64,000 bases of DNA, from contig NC_134442.1 of NCBI RefSeq assembly GCF_030867145.1, positions 4,479,001-4,543,000 of the forward strand, in the 5' to 3' direction. The notes under the pieces were generated by a model that was not told the DNA's origin, did no database searches, and saw only the letters and a list, made by a program, of their open reading frames with translations. This document shows, piece after piece, positions 1-9,783 of this stretch (position 1 is the stretch's first letter; the number at the start of each line of letters is the position of its first letter). This DNA is from Opisthocomus hoazin (Eukaryota; Chordata; Aves; Opisthocomiformes; Opisthocomidae). The translations under genes were made by a program, and so were the position numbers.

Positions 1-372
1 TTGTGTTTGGGATTGCCCCGACTCACTTGCAGGACCTTGCGCTTGGCCTTGTTGAACTTCATGCAGTTCACACAGGCCCACCTCTCCAGCCTCTAAAGGT
101 CCCTCTGAGTGGCTTCCCTTCTCTCCAGCGTGTCAATAACACCACACAGCTTGGTGTCGTTGGCAATCTTGCTGAGAGTACACTCAGTCCTGCTGTCCAT
201 GTCACCAATAAAGATACTGAACAGCACCGGCCCTGGGGCACACCACTCGTCACTGGTCTCGAACTGAACATCGAGCCATTGACTGCAACTCTTTGCATCC
301 ATCGAGGCAGTTTCTTATCCAACGAGTGGTCCATCTATCAAATCCGTGTCCTTCCAATTTAGAGAAAAGGAC
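1..372 (-). repeat. CR1 LINE fragment, reverse transcriptase part
   Basis: On the minus strand two overlapping frames encode pieces of CR1 reverse transcriptase. They include residues like VTSGVPQG, the conserved block before the catalytic strand, and [12 protein letters not shown], a decayed FADDTKL block. The frame is broken by indels. It is cut by the window edge. Confidence 0.85.
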
Positions 373-994
373 ATTAACTTTGAGCATGCGCTACTGGCTC
401 TTATGGCATTCCTCTTCATGCCCAGGCCCTCCTCCTCAGGGTCACTCCTGAGCTGTTCAGGTCTCAGCCTGCCCAAATTTGTGGGCTTATTCTGTCCCTG
501 ATAAAGGACAGAATGCTTCGCCATGTAAAGCTTCATGAGCTTTCTACTGACTGAATCGCAGAGTTTTTGAAAGTCCCCCTGGAGTGAGCATCTGTTTTGA
601 CAGCAATTAATGTGTGTGTGCAGATGGCTCACCAGATTTGCAATTTTCCACACCAAAAGAATTTGCCATTTTCTGCATACAGAGGAAGCCAATCTAGGGC
701 CAGGGAGGAAAGGGTAAACAGCGATGGGTTTTTTGTGTGGGAGGGTAGAAGGATGTTCAAGAGGAAGAAATTATGAGGAGGAAAAGAGGGAAAAAAAAAA
801 ACTGGAGAAGTAATCAGGGCTGTTTGGGGGTACCTGCCAAACAGCCCTGCATCTGAGCAATGCCTGGAGTGGGACAAGAAAGACACAGATCATCTGACGA
901 AACTTCTTTCTGCCTGACTTCAGTGGTCACCGGGAAGCTGAGTGTTCTCCCTCCCATCGTGAGGGCAAGATCCATGGCAGATGGAAGCACCGAA
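373..994. other. Unassigned intergenic DNA
   Basis: No gene or familiar repeat is recognised. It is moderately AT-rich, with a short A-run near 790-800. Short frames here look like chance. Confidence 0.4.
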
Positions 995-1300
995 TCATTC
1001 GTGGTAGAAGGGACTGAGGAGGGTCTGTAGGCCAACCTCCTGCTCACAGCAGGGTCAGCTATGGGGTCAGATCAAACTTCTCAGATGTTTAATGATTTTG
1101 GTCTTGAATATCTTTGAGGATGGAGGTGACACAAATACTCTGGGAGATCTGCTCAGGTGCTGAACTGTCTTAATGGGGAGAAACTTTTTCCTCCCTTGTT
1201 TCAGCGGAAATATGAAAGATGCTCACTGATCCTCAACCTCCCATCGTACAATATAGTGAAGAACCTGGCTCCATTTTCTCATTGATGTTCAACGAGATGT
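995..1300 (-). repeat. Old CR1 3'-end fragment
   Basis: The plus strand reads like antisense CR1: a run resembling 'GAAGGGAC..CAACCTCCTGCTCA', then a 'GATGGAGGTGACAC' stretch and 'AACCTGGCTCCATTTTCTC'. It is strongly diverged, so it is an old copy. Confidence 0.55.
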
Positions 1301-1307
1301 GGCAGGC

Positions 1308-1440
1308 TATTAGAATGTGTCCCCAAGACTTGTCCTGTCCTGGCTTTGCATCTGTGTAGCAAAAAGCCCAGTGACATCTTGCACTGCATTAGGAAGCGCA
1401 CTGCCGAAGAGCTGGTGGAGGTGATCCTTCCTCTCCACTT
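1308..1440 (+). repeat. Short CR1 fragment, sense orientation
   Basis: The piece reading 'GCATTAGGAAGCGCACTGCC' matches the CR1 segment usually reading as 'gcattaagaggagcgtggcc'. It is short and diverged, and opposite in orientation to its neighbours. Confidence 0.4.
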
Positions 1441-1604
1441 GTCAATTCTATAATCTGTCTCGCTGCCTTCCCTCAGGGTTTTCCACTGTGCCACCTCACT
1501 CACACTGCAGACAAAGCTTCCCTCCACAACTTCTACAAGTCCTGCCTTGTCATTTTGTGAAACACAAATCGAGGAGAGCATCCCTCCACGTCACATAGAA
1601 ATAC

Positions 1605-2065
1605 CGAATTATAGAATGTTATCACTTGGAAAGGACCATATAGATCATCCTGTTCCAACCCTTCTGCCATAGGCAGGGACAACTTCTACTTGAAAACGGT
1701 GATCAAAGCCTCATCCAATCTGGCCTTGAACATTTCCAGGGAGGGGGCATCCATGACTTCTCTCGGCAACATGTTCCAGTGCCTCACCACCCTCATAGTA
1801 AAGAATTTCTTCCTTCTATCTAATATAAACCTACCCTCTTTTCTGCCTGAAGCCGTTACCCCTTGTCCTGTCACTCCAGGCCCTTGTCAAAAATCCCTCT
1901 TCATCTTTCTTGTAGGCCCCTTCTGGTACTGGCAGACTCCTCTAAGGTCTCCCGGCAGCCTTCCCTTCTCCAGGCTGAAGAGAACCAACTCTCTCAGCCT
2001 GTCCTCGTAGGAGATGTGCTCCAGTCCTCTGATTGTTTTTGCAGCGTTCCCTGAAAGAACCCTTC
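1605..2065 (-). repeat. CR1 3'-end fragment
   Basis: Antisense CR1 hallmarks appear in order: 'TAGAATGTTATCACTTGGAAAGGACC', the 'CAACCCTTCTGCC' block, 'AACATTTCCAGGGAGGGGGC' and 'CTTCTCCAGGCTGAAGAGAACC', ending near 'GTGCTCCAGTCCTCTGATTG'. It holds the 3'-terminal ~450 bp of the element. Confidence 0.85.
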
Positions 2066-3033
2066 AAGCACTCTCAGGCAACTCCTATAGTTCCCTGAGA
2101 CTCTTCACCATGGGGCCAAAGGGGCAAAGAAGCCCACATCCTTCAGTGTCCCCACACAGAGCAAGATAACATGAGGAGTTTCAGGGTACCACAGACAAAT
2201 AAAGGAGCATTCTGTAGAATTTCTGACTGAAGTAGGAAGCACCATGACAAACATCACCAAAATACCAGTGAAATTACAAAAGCAGAACAGAAGGCAAGCC
2301 GGAAAACAGCAAACAAGTGTCAGGCTCTTTTTAAGGTAGTGGATAATATATACTTCTACAGACACACAGAGAAAATGGATCCCTCCAGAAGGTGGTTTTA
2401 GACCCTTTGTCAATACAGCAGCTGGGCTTGGGATCCCCTTCTGTCTGCAGTTCCCCCACACATAGACAGACAAGCAAGCACTCACACCAAAATGGCTCTC
2501 TCCAGTACAGAAACACAAAACCATCGAGGCTGGAAGGCAGCTGCATTCCACCTTCTCTGTGGTTCCTCTTCATAGTTGGTTTTTGTTAGGAGCTCCTTTC
2601 TCCTCCCTGCCTTCCTCCAGTACAGTTCTCTTTTTAAAGAACAAGGAGAGAGTTTTCTAACACCATCAAAACATCCACCTGTACTGCAGGCATCATTCAG
2701 TGTGGGTGACTTAGTCCCAGCCTTATCATGATGATAAAGATGATGATCAAGATGATTCCCACTACTGGCCATGATCCACCACAACTAAAAGGACTCCCCT
2801 CAGCAGCACACCTGTGGTCCTGGCATGGTGAGCACCTCCTGGGCCCAGCTGAAGAAGCTCTGCAGTGACACAGCTGTGCTGGCCTCTCTGTATAGGACAG
2901 ACTCTGGCACTTGGAGGGACAGGGTATTGTGCCATTTTGCACCCCTAAAGGATCAAGCTGGGAAATAAATCTCTGAGTCAGAGCCAAAGACATATATACC
3001 GTCAGTCCCTGACACTCACCACTAATGGCACCC
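2066..3033. other. Unassigned DNA left of the provirus
   Basis: No recognised gene. A 148-codon minus frame (2105-2551) has no clear family. This is the left flank of the provirus. It shows no OR sequence, although the right flank of the provirus is the interior of an OR gene. Confidence 0.5.
2697..2784 (-). other. Possible membrane-anchor exon (weak)
   Basis: The minus strand has a pyrimidine-poor but AG-ending boundary (CTTTTAG) followed by 28 codons. These encode a strongly hydrophobic run, VVGIILIIIFIIMI, then basic residue R, a short tail and a stop. This looks like a transmembrane plus short cytoplasmic tail exon of a type I membrane protein. No upstream extracellular exon could be recognised. 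It may equally be a chance hydrophobic frame. Confidence 0.2.
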
Positions 3034-3453
3034 TGTTGGCGTGGGATACGGATCCGTTGTAACGATGTCACCCCAATATGAGTATTGATCGTTCAACATT
3101 TATTAATCAGCAAAACAAGGTTTAATTGGCAAAGCAATTACAGCATCTGATTGGTTAGACCCTTAATCCATATATAGGCAAAACTGCTGCAACTCGCTGT
3201 AATTGGCGCAAGGCTTCGCCTCTCGATGCGGAAGCAGTGTTGTGGCAGGAAACGACAGCGTGGCAGGAAGGAAGTGACAGTGCGGCAGGAAACGGCGACG
3301 TGACGGTCCCCCTGCTCCAGTGTCCCGAGCTCGTCGCTCTACCTTCCCAACAGGGTTCCGTGTGCGCCGTTCTCAAGGCATACCTCCGGATCGGAACATG
3401 GGTTGCTCAACGGCACCAAGCTATGTCCCCTCTCGTCCAGCCAGGACTCCACA
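3034..3453 (-). mobile_element. 3' LTR of the composite provirus
   Basis: It begins TGTTGGCGTGGG and ends GACTCCACA on the plus strand, so the termini are TG...CA. It matches 9784-10192 over its length, including the shared block TGTAACGATG and the end 'CCAGGACTCCACA'. A polypurine tract abuts its right edge, which fixes it as the 3' LTR of a minus-strand element. Confidence 0.88.
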
Positions 3454-3470
3454 ATTCCCCCTTCTTGTTT
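3454..3470 (-). other. Polypurine tract (plus-strand primer site)
   Basis: On the minus strand AAGAAGGGGGAAT lies directly before the LTR start TGTGGAGTCC. This is the usual position of the tract that primes plus-strand DNA synthesis. Confidence 0.8.
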
Positions 3471-3890
3471 TTGAGCAAGCCAGGTATGCTTCGTCCTCTT
3501 GGAGAGAGCCCTTTTAAGACAGCTAAAGCAAATACATATTATAATTCCAACAGCAAGTAACACGATACATATGCGCAAAATTTCTACAATTAAACTTTTA
3601 AGCCAAGCGGGCAGATTACCAAAGAGCGAGGTGAGAAACCCATCGAAAAATCCCTGGTTTTGTTGTATTTGATCGGCGTGCTGTTCGAGCCATTGTAATT
3701 GCTTGTGGATGGACTTACTATGATCGGACAAGTTCATACAGCACGTGCCTTCAAAATCCTCACAGCCATGTCCCTGGGCCAGCAGTAAAAAATCAATTGC
3801 GGCTCTATTTTGCAATACTGCATGTCGTAGACTACTCTGATCTTCTAGCAGGGATTGCAAGACTTTTGTGGTAACACTGGCTTGCTTCTC
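3454..3890 (-). pseudogene. env: Endogenous retroviral env, transmembrane subunit remnant (ALV-like)
   Basis: This part of an open minus frame (3339-3953) encodes the C-terminal half of an envelope transmembrane subunit. It has a heptad-like helix, the segment LQNRAAIDFLLL, a cysteine motif of the CX6CC type (CEDFEGTCC), a membrane-anchor stretch (VLLAVGIIICICFSCL) and a basic tail. The frame runs on through the polypurine tract into the 3' LTR. The surface subunit and fusion peptide are absent. Upstream it is fused at about 3890 to an LTR fragment, so the apparent start codon and first ~18 codons are LTR-derived and not env. It is non-functional as an envelope. The CX6CC type and helix sequence place it near avian alpharetrovirus-like env; that assignment is from family knowledge. 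Confidence 0.85.
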
Positions 3891-4033
3891 TGCCCAGCGT
3901 TCCGTGTTCAGCAATCTACTTCTGTAGCAGTGTTCTGTGTTCGCTACTTTCAAGGTCTATCTCCATTACCAAGCCTGGGTTGCTCAACAGCACCAAACTA
4001 TGTCCCCTCTCGTCCAGCCAGGACTCCACAATT
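3890..4033 (-). mobile_element. Truncated LTR (U3 start) fused into env
   Basis: The plus strand around 3925-4033 aligns with the LTR at 3370-3453. Shared pieces are GGGTTGCTCAAC and the terminal CCAGGACTCCACA, followed by a polypurine tract complement ATTCCCCCTTTTTG. Homology fades at about 3890, where env sequence begins. It is therefore a second, truncated copy of the LTR's first ~140 bp. Confidence 0.75.
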
Positions 4034-5270
4034 CCCCCTTTTTGTTTTTTGAGCAAGCCAGGTATAGTTGATGAGGTTGTTGATGATGATGAGAGCTGAC
4101 ATAATTTTGGTCTTCAGCTTGCTACCACTCTTTCAGAGGCCCACACAAACTACAATACTAACAGTATAAGAACACAAATGCTAGTTGAAGACATAGAGAT
4201 GTGAAGCGCATACCACAACCTACTGGATATAAAGAAAGATTAAATTAACTTGAGAATGATACATACTGATGGTAAATCTGTTACCTAGCATATGCGTGTA
4301 GATTGATTTACTTGTACTCAATTTTCTTGCTGGATTTACTTGTATCCAATTTTCTTCCTGTGTGGATGGTGGGACTAAAGTACCGCTTGACCACAGCATA
4401 TCATTATTGTCAATGGGAGGGGATGCATCTCATCGCGTCAGGCATCGAAATAGCAGTGTATCAATAATATGAGCTCAGTAAATTTGCACTTGGGTCATAG
4501 GTATACTTATCATATATACAAACATCCATAACATTTAGTATTGGCTATCGATATTAATTACCTAGGTTAAGATCAATGTACCTAGAACTATGACTCATTA
4601 ACTATATAGGCTAAAATTAATGTACATAAAAGCATAAAGCTGCAAACATCACCACATCTATTCCCTGCTGCATCAAATGCTTCCGAAGTTTTGATAAATC
4701 AGAGTCCAAATACAACAATCTAAAGTCAAAAACCAGAAATAGTCAATACCTGCAGAACTTACCAAACCAAAAGACACAAAACAGTTACTTAGTCCAGACA
4801 AATCCGTTAGATCACAGAAACCAAATAAATCCATCAGAACACAGAAATACAAACAGTGTAACATAAAACCACACGTTCATGGTCGCGACCACACACACAC
4901 ACACAGGCACACCAAGTTTTTAGCATAAATCCAAATATTGCAAAGACAGGACTTACAATAATATTCAACATTTAACAGACAAATTCCCAAGCTTCAGTTT
5001 CAGGAAGAGTACTCTCTTTTCAATTCAGGATTAGAAAGGACACTTTCCCTTCTCGTCAGGGATATGGCTCAATGCTGTGAAGCTTTTGCTATGACTAACA
5101 AATAGGCAACAAAAAACAATACTGGAAGAATGCCTTTGCCTTATTAATGGTTCACGCTCAGAACTTTTTGGTCCAGTGATCAGAGGTTCTCCCCGAGAAT
5201 CCCTCGGTGCCGGCTGGAGGTCCTGCAATCCCTCGGACCATTGAAGTTCAAGAGCAGCGTCCTACCTGGG
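4034..5270 (-). pseudogene. env: Second env remnant, heavily decayed
   Basis: Directly upstream (minus sense) of the internal LTR start is a polypurine tract. Before that, at about 4060-4250, is a hydrophobic anchor-like stretch (SICVLILLVL, then a stop) followed by a serine/threonine-rich tail ending in the residues that read into the tract. The rest is AT-rich and full of stops; I could not assign surface-subunit motifs. Its position between pol and an LTR makes env the best reading. An insertion of another element between 5030 and 5270 is possible. Confidence 0.4.
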
Positions 5271-5278
5271 TACCCAAA

Positions 5279-5457
5279 ATCTATTACTAGAAAGCAGCAA
5301 AATAATTAACTTCCTAAAACTTAATGTTGGAGTTCTAGAAAGCAGGCATTCTTTACTGCAGTACTGAACGCACAGGGAATAGTTCTACTCAAATGTGTGT
5401 ACCGAAAAGACACTCTTACTAGATATTTATGCCATGTTAACATACATAATCATTACA
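5279..5457 (-). mobile_element. Possible LTR-like segment inside the provirus
   Basis: Minus-sense sequence starts TGTAATGATTATG and carries a polyadenylation-like AGTAAAG followed by AATGCCTGC. Beyond its end lies GGGTACCCAGGTAGGACGC, which resembles a retroviral leader. On its other side a purine tract (A17G10) sits at 5483-5516. This may be an LTR of a further nested element. No second copy of it is present in the window to prove it. Confidence 0.3.
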
Positions 5458-5482
5458 TTTCTGCAAAGTACTTATCATTCTC

Positions 5483-5516
5483 CATTTCTCCCCCCCCCCT
5501 TTTTTTTTTTTTTTTT
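5483..5516. repeat. Homopolymer tract C10-T18
   Basis: Ten C then about eighteen T on the plus strand; on the minus strand a pure purine run. It may be an expanded polypurine tract of the provirus. Confidence 0.8.
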
Positions 5517-5939
5517 TATATTAATGTCTTTTGTACATGCATATTGGCACCTCTAGGCAGTTGTCAGGAGCCCTCAGGTGAAGGTTTATACTTTTCCTCA
5601 CGGTGTCTGCTAGTTGACCTTTGCTCTTGTGCAGACGCAGTTCTAAAATCGCGTATACCGTGTCCTCCAAGATTGCTTCGTTATACAAAAGCTGTTGTGG
5701 GAGATAATTGCCAAATATGCAAGGAATGTATTAATTGGTGTGGGTGGTGCACCCACTGCAGTCATCAGAGTACTTGCGTTTGCTGCAATTTTTTCAGTGT
5801 TCCCTGTGTAATAGGATCATCCAGAGTGGGTCTCTTCTGCTTCCATGTCAGAGGTTGCTCCCTGAGAGTGAGCGTGGTCACCTCTGGCATCGGATTCTGT
5901 GTTACATTCTTTCAGCTCATGATATAGCTTCACATATTT

Positions 5940-6660
5940 TGCTGGTAACCATCAGGGCCTGTTGAAAGAAGAACACACGCATACCCTCTTCCCCACGTTA
6001 TTAGTTCTATAGGACTTGTCCATTGTGATTCCCCAAATTCTTTATACCATACTTTTGGTCGAACCACAAATGGAGGGACCATCCCGAATTGACGGTCAGC
6101 TGCTATTGTAAATAATTGATCATCAGAACGATTTTAAAATTTAAGTACATTAACTGTTCCTGTGGGGTAACACTGCCCATGGGATTCCCCCTTTTTTGTT
6201 TATTTAGCATAGCTTTGAGGGTCCCGTGGACACTTTCGACAATGGCTTGTGCAGTAGAAGAATGTTGTATACCTGTAACATGTTGTATACTCCAGTCCTG
6301 TAGGAAAACAGAAATTGTCCGTGAAACGTTCCTTTTCTCCCGTATGTGCCGTGGCTACCAGAAATCCTGAGAAAGTATCCACATTAACATGTACACAATG
6401 CAGTCGACCAAATGTTGATATATGTGTAACATCACTTTGCCACAACTCATCAGCTCGTAAACCACGAGGGTTCCCTCCTGCACACGATGGTACGGGTGTA
6501 ATACATTGACAATCAGGGCATGCATGAACATTTTCTGTGGCTTGCCCCTGGGGCAAAGCAAATTGTTTATTCAAGGAAGAAGCATTTTGATGAAAGAAGT
6601 CATGAGATAATCGGGCTTGCTTGAAACGGTGTGGCAGTACTGCTGCCATTGTCAATTGAT
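5940..6660 (-). pseudogene. pol: Retroviral pol, integrase domain (broken)
   Basis: Minus-strand pieces give an integrase in order. First is an HHCC zinc-binding region with a late histidine (SHDFFH) and cysteine pair (CPDCQC). The catalytic core start ELWQSDVTHISTFG has the first Asp. In another frame IVESVHGTLKAML holds the catalytic Glu. Near 5960-6060 the C-terminal DNA-binding domain appears (VVRPKVWYKEFGESQWTSP and LITWGRGYACV). The block that should hold the second catalytic Asp (a TDNGP-type motif) is missing at about 6300-6340, with a frameshift, so the enzyme is inactive. The C-terminal domain is of the alpha/betaretrovirus type. Confidence 0.85.
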
Positions 6661-6677
6661 CTGCTGCAACTTTTTCT

Positions 6678-6985
6678 TCAGTTTTTGGTTTTACTAGAGT
6701 AGTATGTAACTATATATGCATTATAAAATATACACGTACACGATTTTCTAATTTCAATAGCAATTGCATCTGCAATGCGTTGAACAATATTCACAACATA
6801 TGCAGAATCTGTGACAACATTGAGTGGTTCAGTCGAAAACAATTCAAAAAACGTGCAAGGCCGCTGATAGCTTAAAAATTTGTGTGGATCCTTCAACGAC
6901 TAAAATAGATGATTGCTGATCTGATGAATTTGTTTGTTTCCGAAACACTGTTCATGCTCCTTTAATAGGAACAGAAACACGTCAG
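6678..6985 (-). pseudogene. pol: Retroviral pol, RNase H domain remnant
   Basis: The minus frame contains EPLNVVTDSAYVVNIVQRI, the conserved RNase H block with the TDS catalytic Asp. It lies between the RT connection (higher coordinates) and integrase (lower), as expected. The frame is broken on both sides. Confidence 0.8.
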
Positions 6986-6989
6986 TTTT

Positions 6990-7580
6990 TTGGCTGCAAC
7001 GAAATTTGAGAGAGGGAATGTAACAGCTTATGTTGTGGAAGGGTATAACGTATGTTATTTAAATAATCAGCTAGAGCGGCTTGCAGTGATAAGGATTCAC
7101 TGTTTAAAGCCACAAACTCATCTTTATCCAGCAGCAGGCAAATAGTATCAACTTGCTGACAGTGATTCCAACTTTGTGCTATTAAGGACACTATGATGTG
7201 TACCTTTGAAGTCAATGTTTTCATGGGCGTATGAGACAAAAAGATTCATTCCAGAGTCTTCAACTTCTGCGTGTTAACACACCACTGATTGAAAAGAGGG
7301 TAAGGCTGTAAAACAAAACCTTCATAAATGATATACAAATTTGTTGGCAAACAAAACCTTCATAAATGATATACAAATTTGTTGGCAATTCGACATTAAT
7401 TCTGAAGGTAAAGGCAATTGCAATTCTATCTGAAATCTTTTGTAAAACAGTTTTGGCTTTTGGCATTGATCTTCGGGAAAATAATAAATCTGAGTCCTTT
7501 TTGACAAAGTAAATAGAGGGGACAAATCTTCAGCTGTAAAGTCAATATTTTCACTTTTCAGCAGAGTGAATAACATCATC
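6990..7580 (-). pseudogene. pol: Retroviral pol, RT thumb/connection remnant
   Basis: Minus frames carry class II RT connection features: LSPLFTL, then PKAKTVLQKISDRIA, a YIIYEGFV segment, and lower down ALADYLNNIRYTLPQHKLLHSL before RNase H. Reading frame changes and a 38-bp duplication break it. The YXDD catalytic core of RT was not found upstream, so the polymerase core appears lost or too decayed to see. Confidence 0.7.
7313..7388. repeat. Perfect 38-bp tandem duplication in pol
   Basis: The unit at 7313-7350 is repeated at 7351-7388 with no difference that I can see (core TTCATAAATGATATACAAAT). 38 bp is not a multiple of three, so it shifts the pol frame. Identity of the copies points to a recent event compared with the decay around it. 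Confidence 0.9.
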
Positions 7581-7589
7581 TGGGTAGAC

Positions 7590-8340
7590 TATCTGAACCT
7601 TGGAAAGATAATAAAGTCCAGCTGTTTGTTCACAAGGAATTCTACTGCAGTAATTGAATTGTATACATTTTTTGTAACCAAGTCCTTGAATGTTAGAAAA
7701 GATGGTTCTCGCCGCGCCGCTTCTGGGCTGGCCGGAACGGGCCGGTGCCCTGGGATCGAGGGAAGGGGGGGGGGGGGAGAAAAAGGGGGGGGGTGGGGGA
7801 GGAACCGTGCCGCCGTTTGCCCGGGGGGAGCCATGTGCCCCACCAGGTGTAAGGTTTGCTGACCCATTCGATGCGGTGACTGCTGGCGCGGCGACTGTAC
7901 AGCGTCTGAGGGACTGTGCAGTTTTATGTTGGAATTCACCTCGTTTTGATCTCAGGTCGGGTACGCCAATTGCTGTCGAGAGACCCTGTTGTACACTTTC
8001 GGGATGCCGGATTTTTACACCCCACTTCCCGTTTCTCTGGATTCAAAGGATCGTCAGGTTTTGGCAGATTTACTTCCCGCACTTCTCATGTTCGGTAGGA
8101 ATTTCGTCGTATGTAGGGTTAAATTTCAGCAGACTGCTGCTCTGTCCTTGCTTTTGAGATAAGGACAGAGCTATAGCAGCTGCTTCTGAGATAGTCTCTG
8201 TAAGTTTTAGAGCATTTAAAGCTGTATGCACTGATTTTGATTTCCAAGTAATGATTTCCTCAGGTATTTTAAACTGCAAGACTTTGTTCTTTCAAACTTC
8301 ACTGTAAAAAAATTCTTTAATGAAGCCTTCGCTCCTTTTC
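7590..8340 (-). pseudogene. Decayed gag/pro/pol interior with a GC-rich block
   Basis: This lies between the gag remnant and the RT connection, where nucleocapsid, protease and RT core should be. A minus frame at 8070-8279 (IPEEIITWKSKSVHTALNAL) is open but not assigned. The 7700-7870 part is very GC-rich with long G runs, in contrast to AT-rich flanks. No protease DTG or RT YXDD motif was found. Confidence 0.4.
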
Positions 8341-9679
8341 TCAGTGACTGTCCCATTCTCCAGCGAGCCGGGGGGGGGGGGGCGGGGAAAACAGACCTGA
8401 TTCCTGCTTAGGGTCTGTTAGACCCAGCCCCTGCTCACGGCTTTCTTCACGTGGTAACTTAGTGGCCACTCCTCCGGCCAAACACCTGTACTTATGATTG
8501 TCATCCATTAACCTGTTCCACAGGACAGGCTGAGGCTTCTGTACCTCAGATAATGGTGGCAACGTTCCACTGTCCATCTAGGATGGCATCTCTTGTAACA
8601 CTGCTCCAGCGGGTAGGTGTGATCCGTGCCAGAGGTCCAGCTAAACATCTCGGAGAGGAAGCCTCATTTTCCCGGTGGGGGGGTTGGTAACGATTGACAT
8701 ATGCTGGAACTGCGAGCTCTTGTCTTGAAGATGCTGCAAAACTGACTGCAACAGATCGCATGGTTTTTGGGTTTGTTTGGTGGTTTTTTTTTTTTTTTTT
8801 GAGTAATTCGTTCTGGCCGGCATCAGAGGGCGTCGGGAGTGGAGACGCCTCGCTGGAATGTGGCAGAGGTGGATAGAGAGGAGGGGCCGATGTTGCAGGC
8901 CGCGCCCCAGGAGGGGCCGATGTCGTAAGCCGCACCCCTTCTCCCTCCCCCTCTGGGGGTGGTACTAGCCGCTCCTCCCCTCTTCCGAAAGACAGTCGCA
9001 GTTCCGCGCCCGACTCCTCCCCGCTCCCTGGGGGCGGTCGTACTACCGCGTCCGGCTCGCATTTCGAGTTGATGTCTCTGGCAGCAACTTCCGGTGGGCC
9101 ACCCCACTCTGCGCCGAGACCGGAACCGCACTCTGCACTTTCTCGAATCCCGGCAATTGTGTTACAAGTGATCCCAGTCATCCCTCTAACGGCAGGTAGC
9201 CCGAAAACCCGTGCTAATGTCCCAGGCTTAGGCGCGTGATCCTTCCCAGGCTCCGGAGCTAGCATCTGAGCTGCAGCACACGCCACCTCTCGTTCAGCTT
9301 TCATGGCTTTTAAAGTGTGTAATACTGTTCGCCAGAGCTCGCGGACGGCTTTTATCTCCTTTTCCTCCTTGTCCTCCCCTGTTATTGTCCTTTCCCACAT
9401 CATCTCTCCTAACTCTTGCCATTCCGAGATGGAAATCAGTACCGGGGTATCCGCAAAGTGACCCCATCGTTGCCCCAGTTTAATCAACTTCATGAGTTGG
9501 TTTGCCGTTGTGTCTATTCCTCTCTTAGAGAGAATACCGACTAACAACGTTGCCGCGGCATCCACCTCCATGCCAGCGACCCCAGCCTCCACGTTAAAAT
9601 TTAGCTGCGCCAGGCAGCCCCAGTGTGGCTCTAAAATCCCTGGGAGTCGGCCATCCGTACCTGCCCTGCGCATCCGCAC
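8341..9679 (-). pseudogene. gag: Retroviral gag (matrix to capsid start), frameshifted
   Basis: A 377-codon minus frame (8546-9679) starts upstream of a matrix-like domain: ATLLVGILSKRGIDTTANQL, then GQRWGHFADTPVLISISEW. After this come an acidic/basic helix, a proline-rich linker and a capsid-like block (TPTRWSSVTRDAILDGQWNV). A frame change near 8577 moves the continuation (SEVQKPQPVLWNRLMDDNHK) to another frame, and capsid then ends early. A poly-Lys run from an A-tract near 8790 and a poly-Pro run from a G-tract near 8370 are likely slippage products. No zinc-knuckle CCHC box is visible. It is not functional. Confidence 0.75.
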
Positions 9680-9765
9680 CCAGGCAGGACCCTCCCAGCC
9701 GTTACTCCCACGCCCCCCTCTCTAGCTGCTCACCGCAGACCGAGGGCCTCCTGCAGGGAAACCGT

Positions 9766-9781
9766 CCATCCGCTGCTACCA
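9766..9781 (-). other. Primer binding site, tRNA-iMet-like
   Basis: Two bases inside the 5' LTR the minus strand reads TGGTAGCAGCGGATGG. This is the complement of the 3' end of initiator tRNA-Met (TGGTAGCAGAGGATGG) at 15 of 16 positions. Its place directly downstream of the LTR is right for the primer that starts minus-strand DNA synthesis. Confidence 0.7.
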
Positions 9782-9783
9782 AA

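Noticed and set aside
4888-4910. CA microsatellite
   Set aside because: Only about eight CA units; too short to report as a feature.
5397-5927. 176-codon cysteine-rich plus-strand frame
   Set aside because: It lies antisense to the env leader and LTR-like part of the provirus and crosses a T18 tract. No domain is recognised.
7690-8157. 155-codon plus-strand frame with glycine runs
   Set aside because: Antisense to the provirus; the glycine runs come from G homopolymers.
7590-8340. RT core with a YXDD motif expected here
   Set aside because: I looked for the catalytic motif and for a protease DTG on the minus strand and saw neither, so no such domain is claimed.
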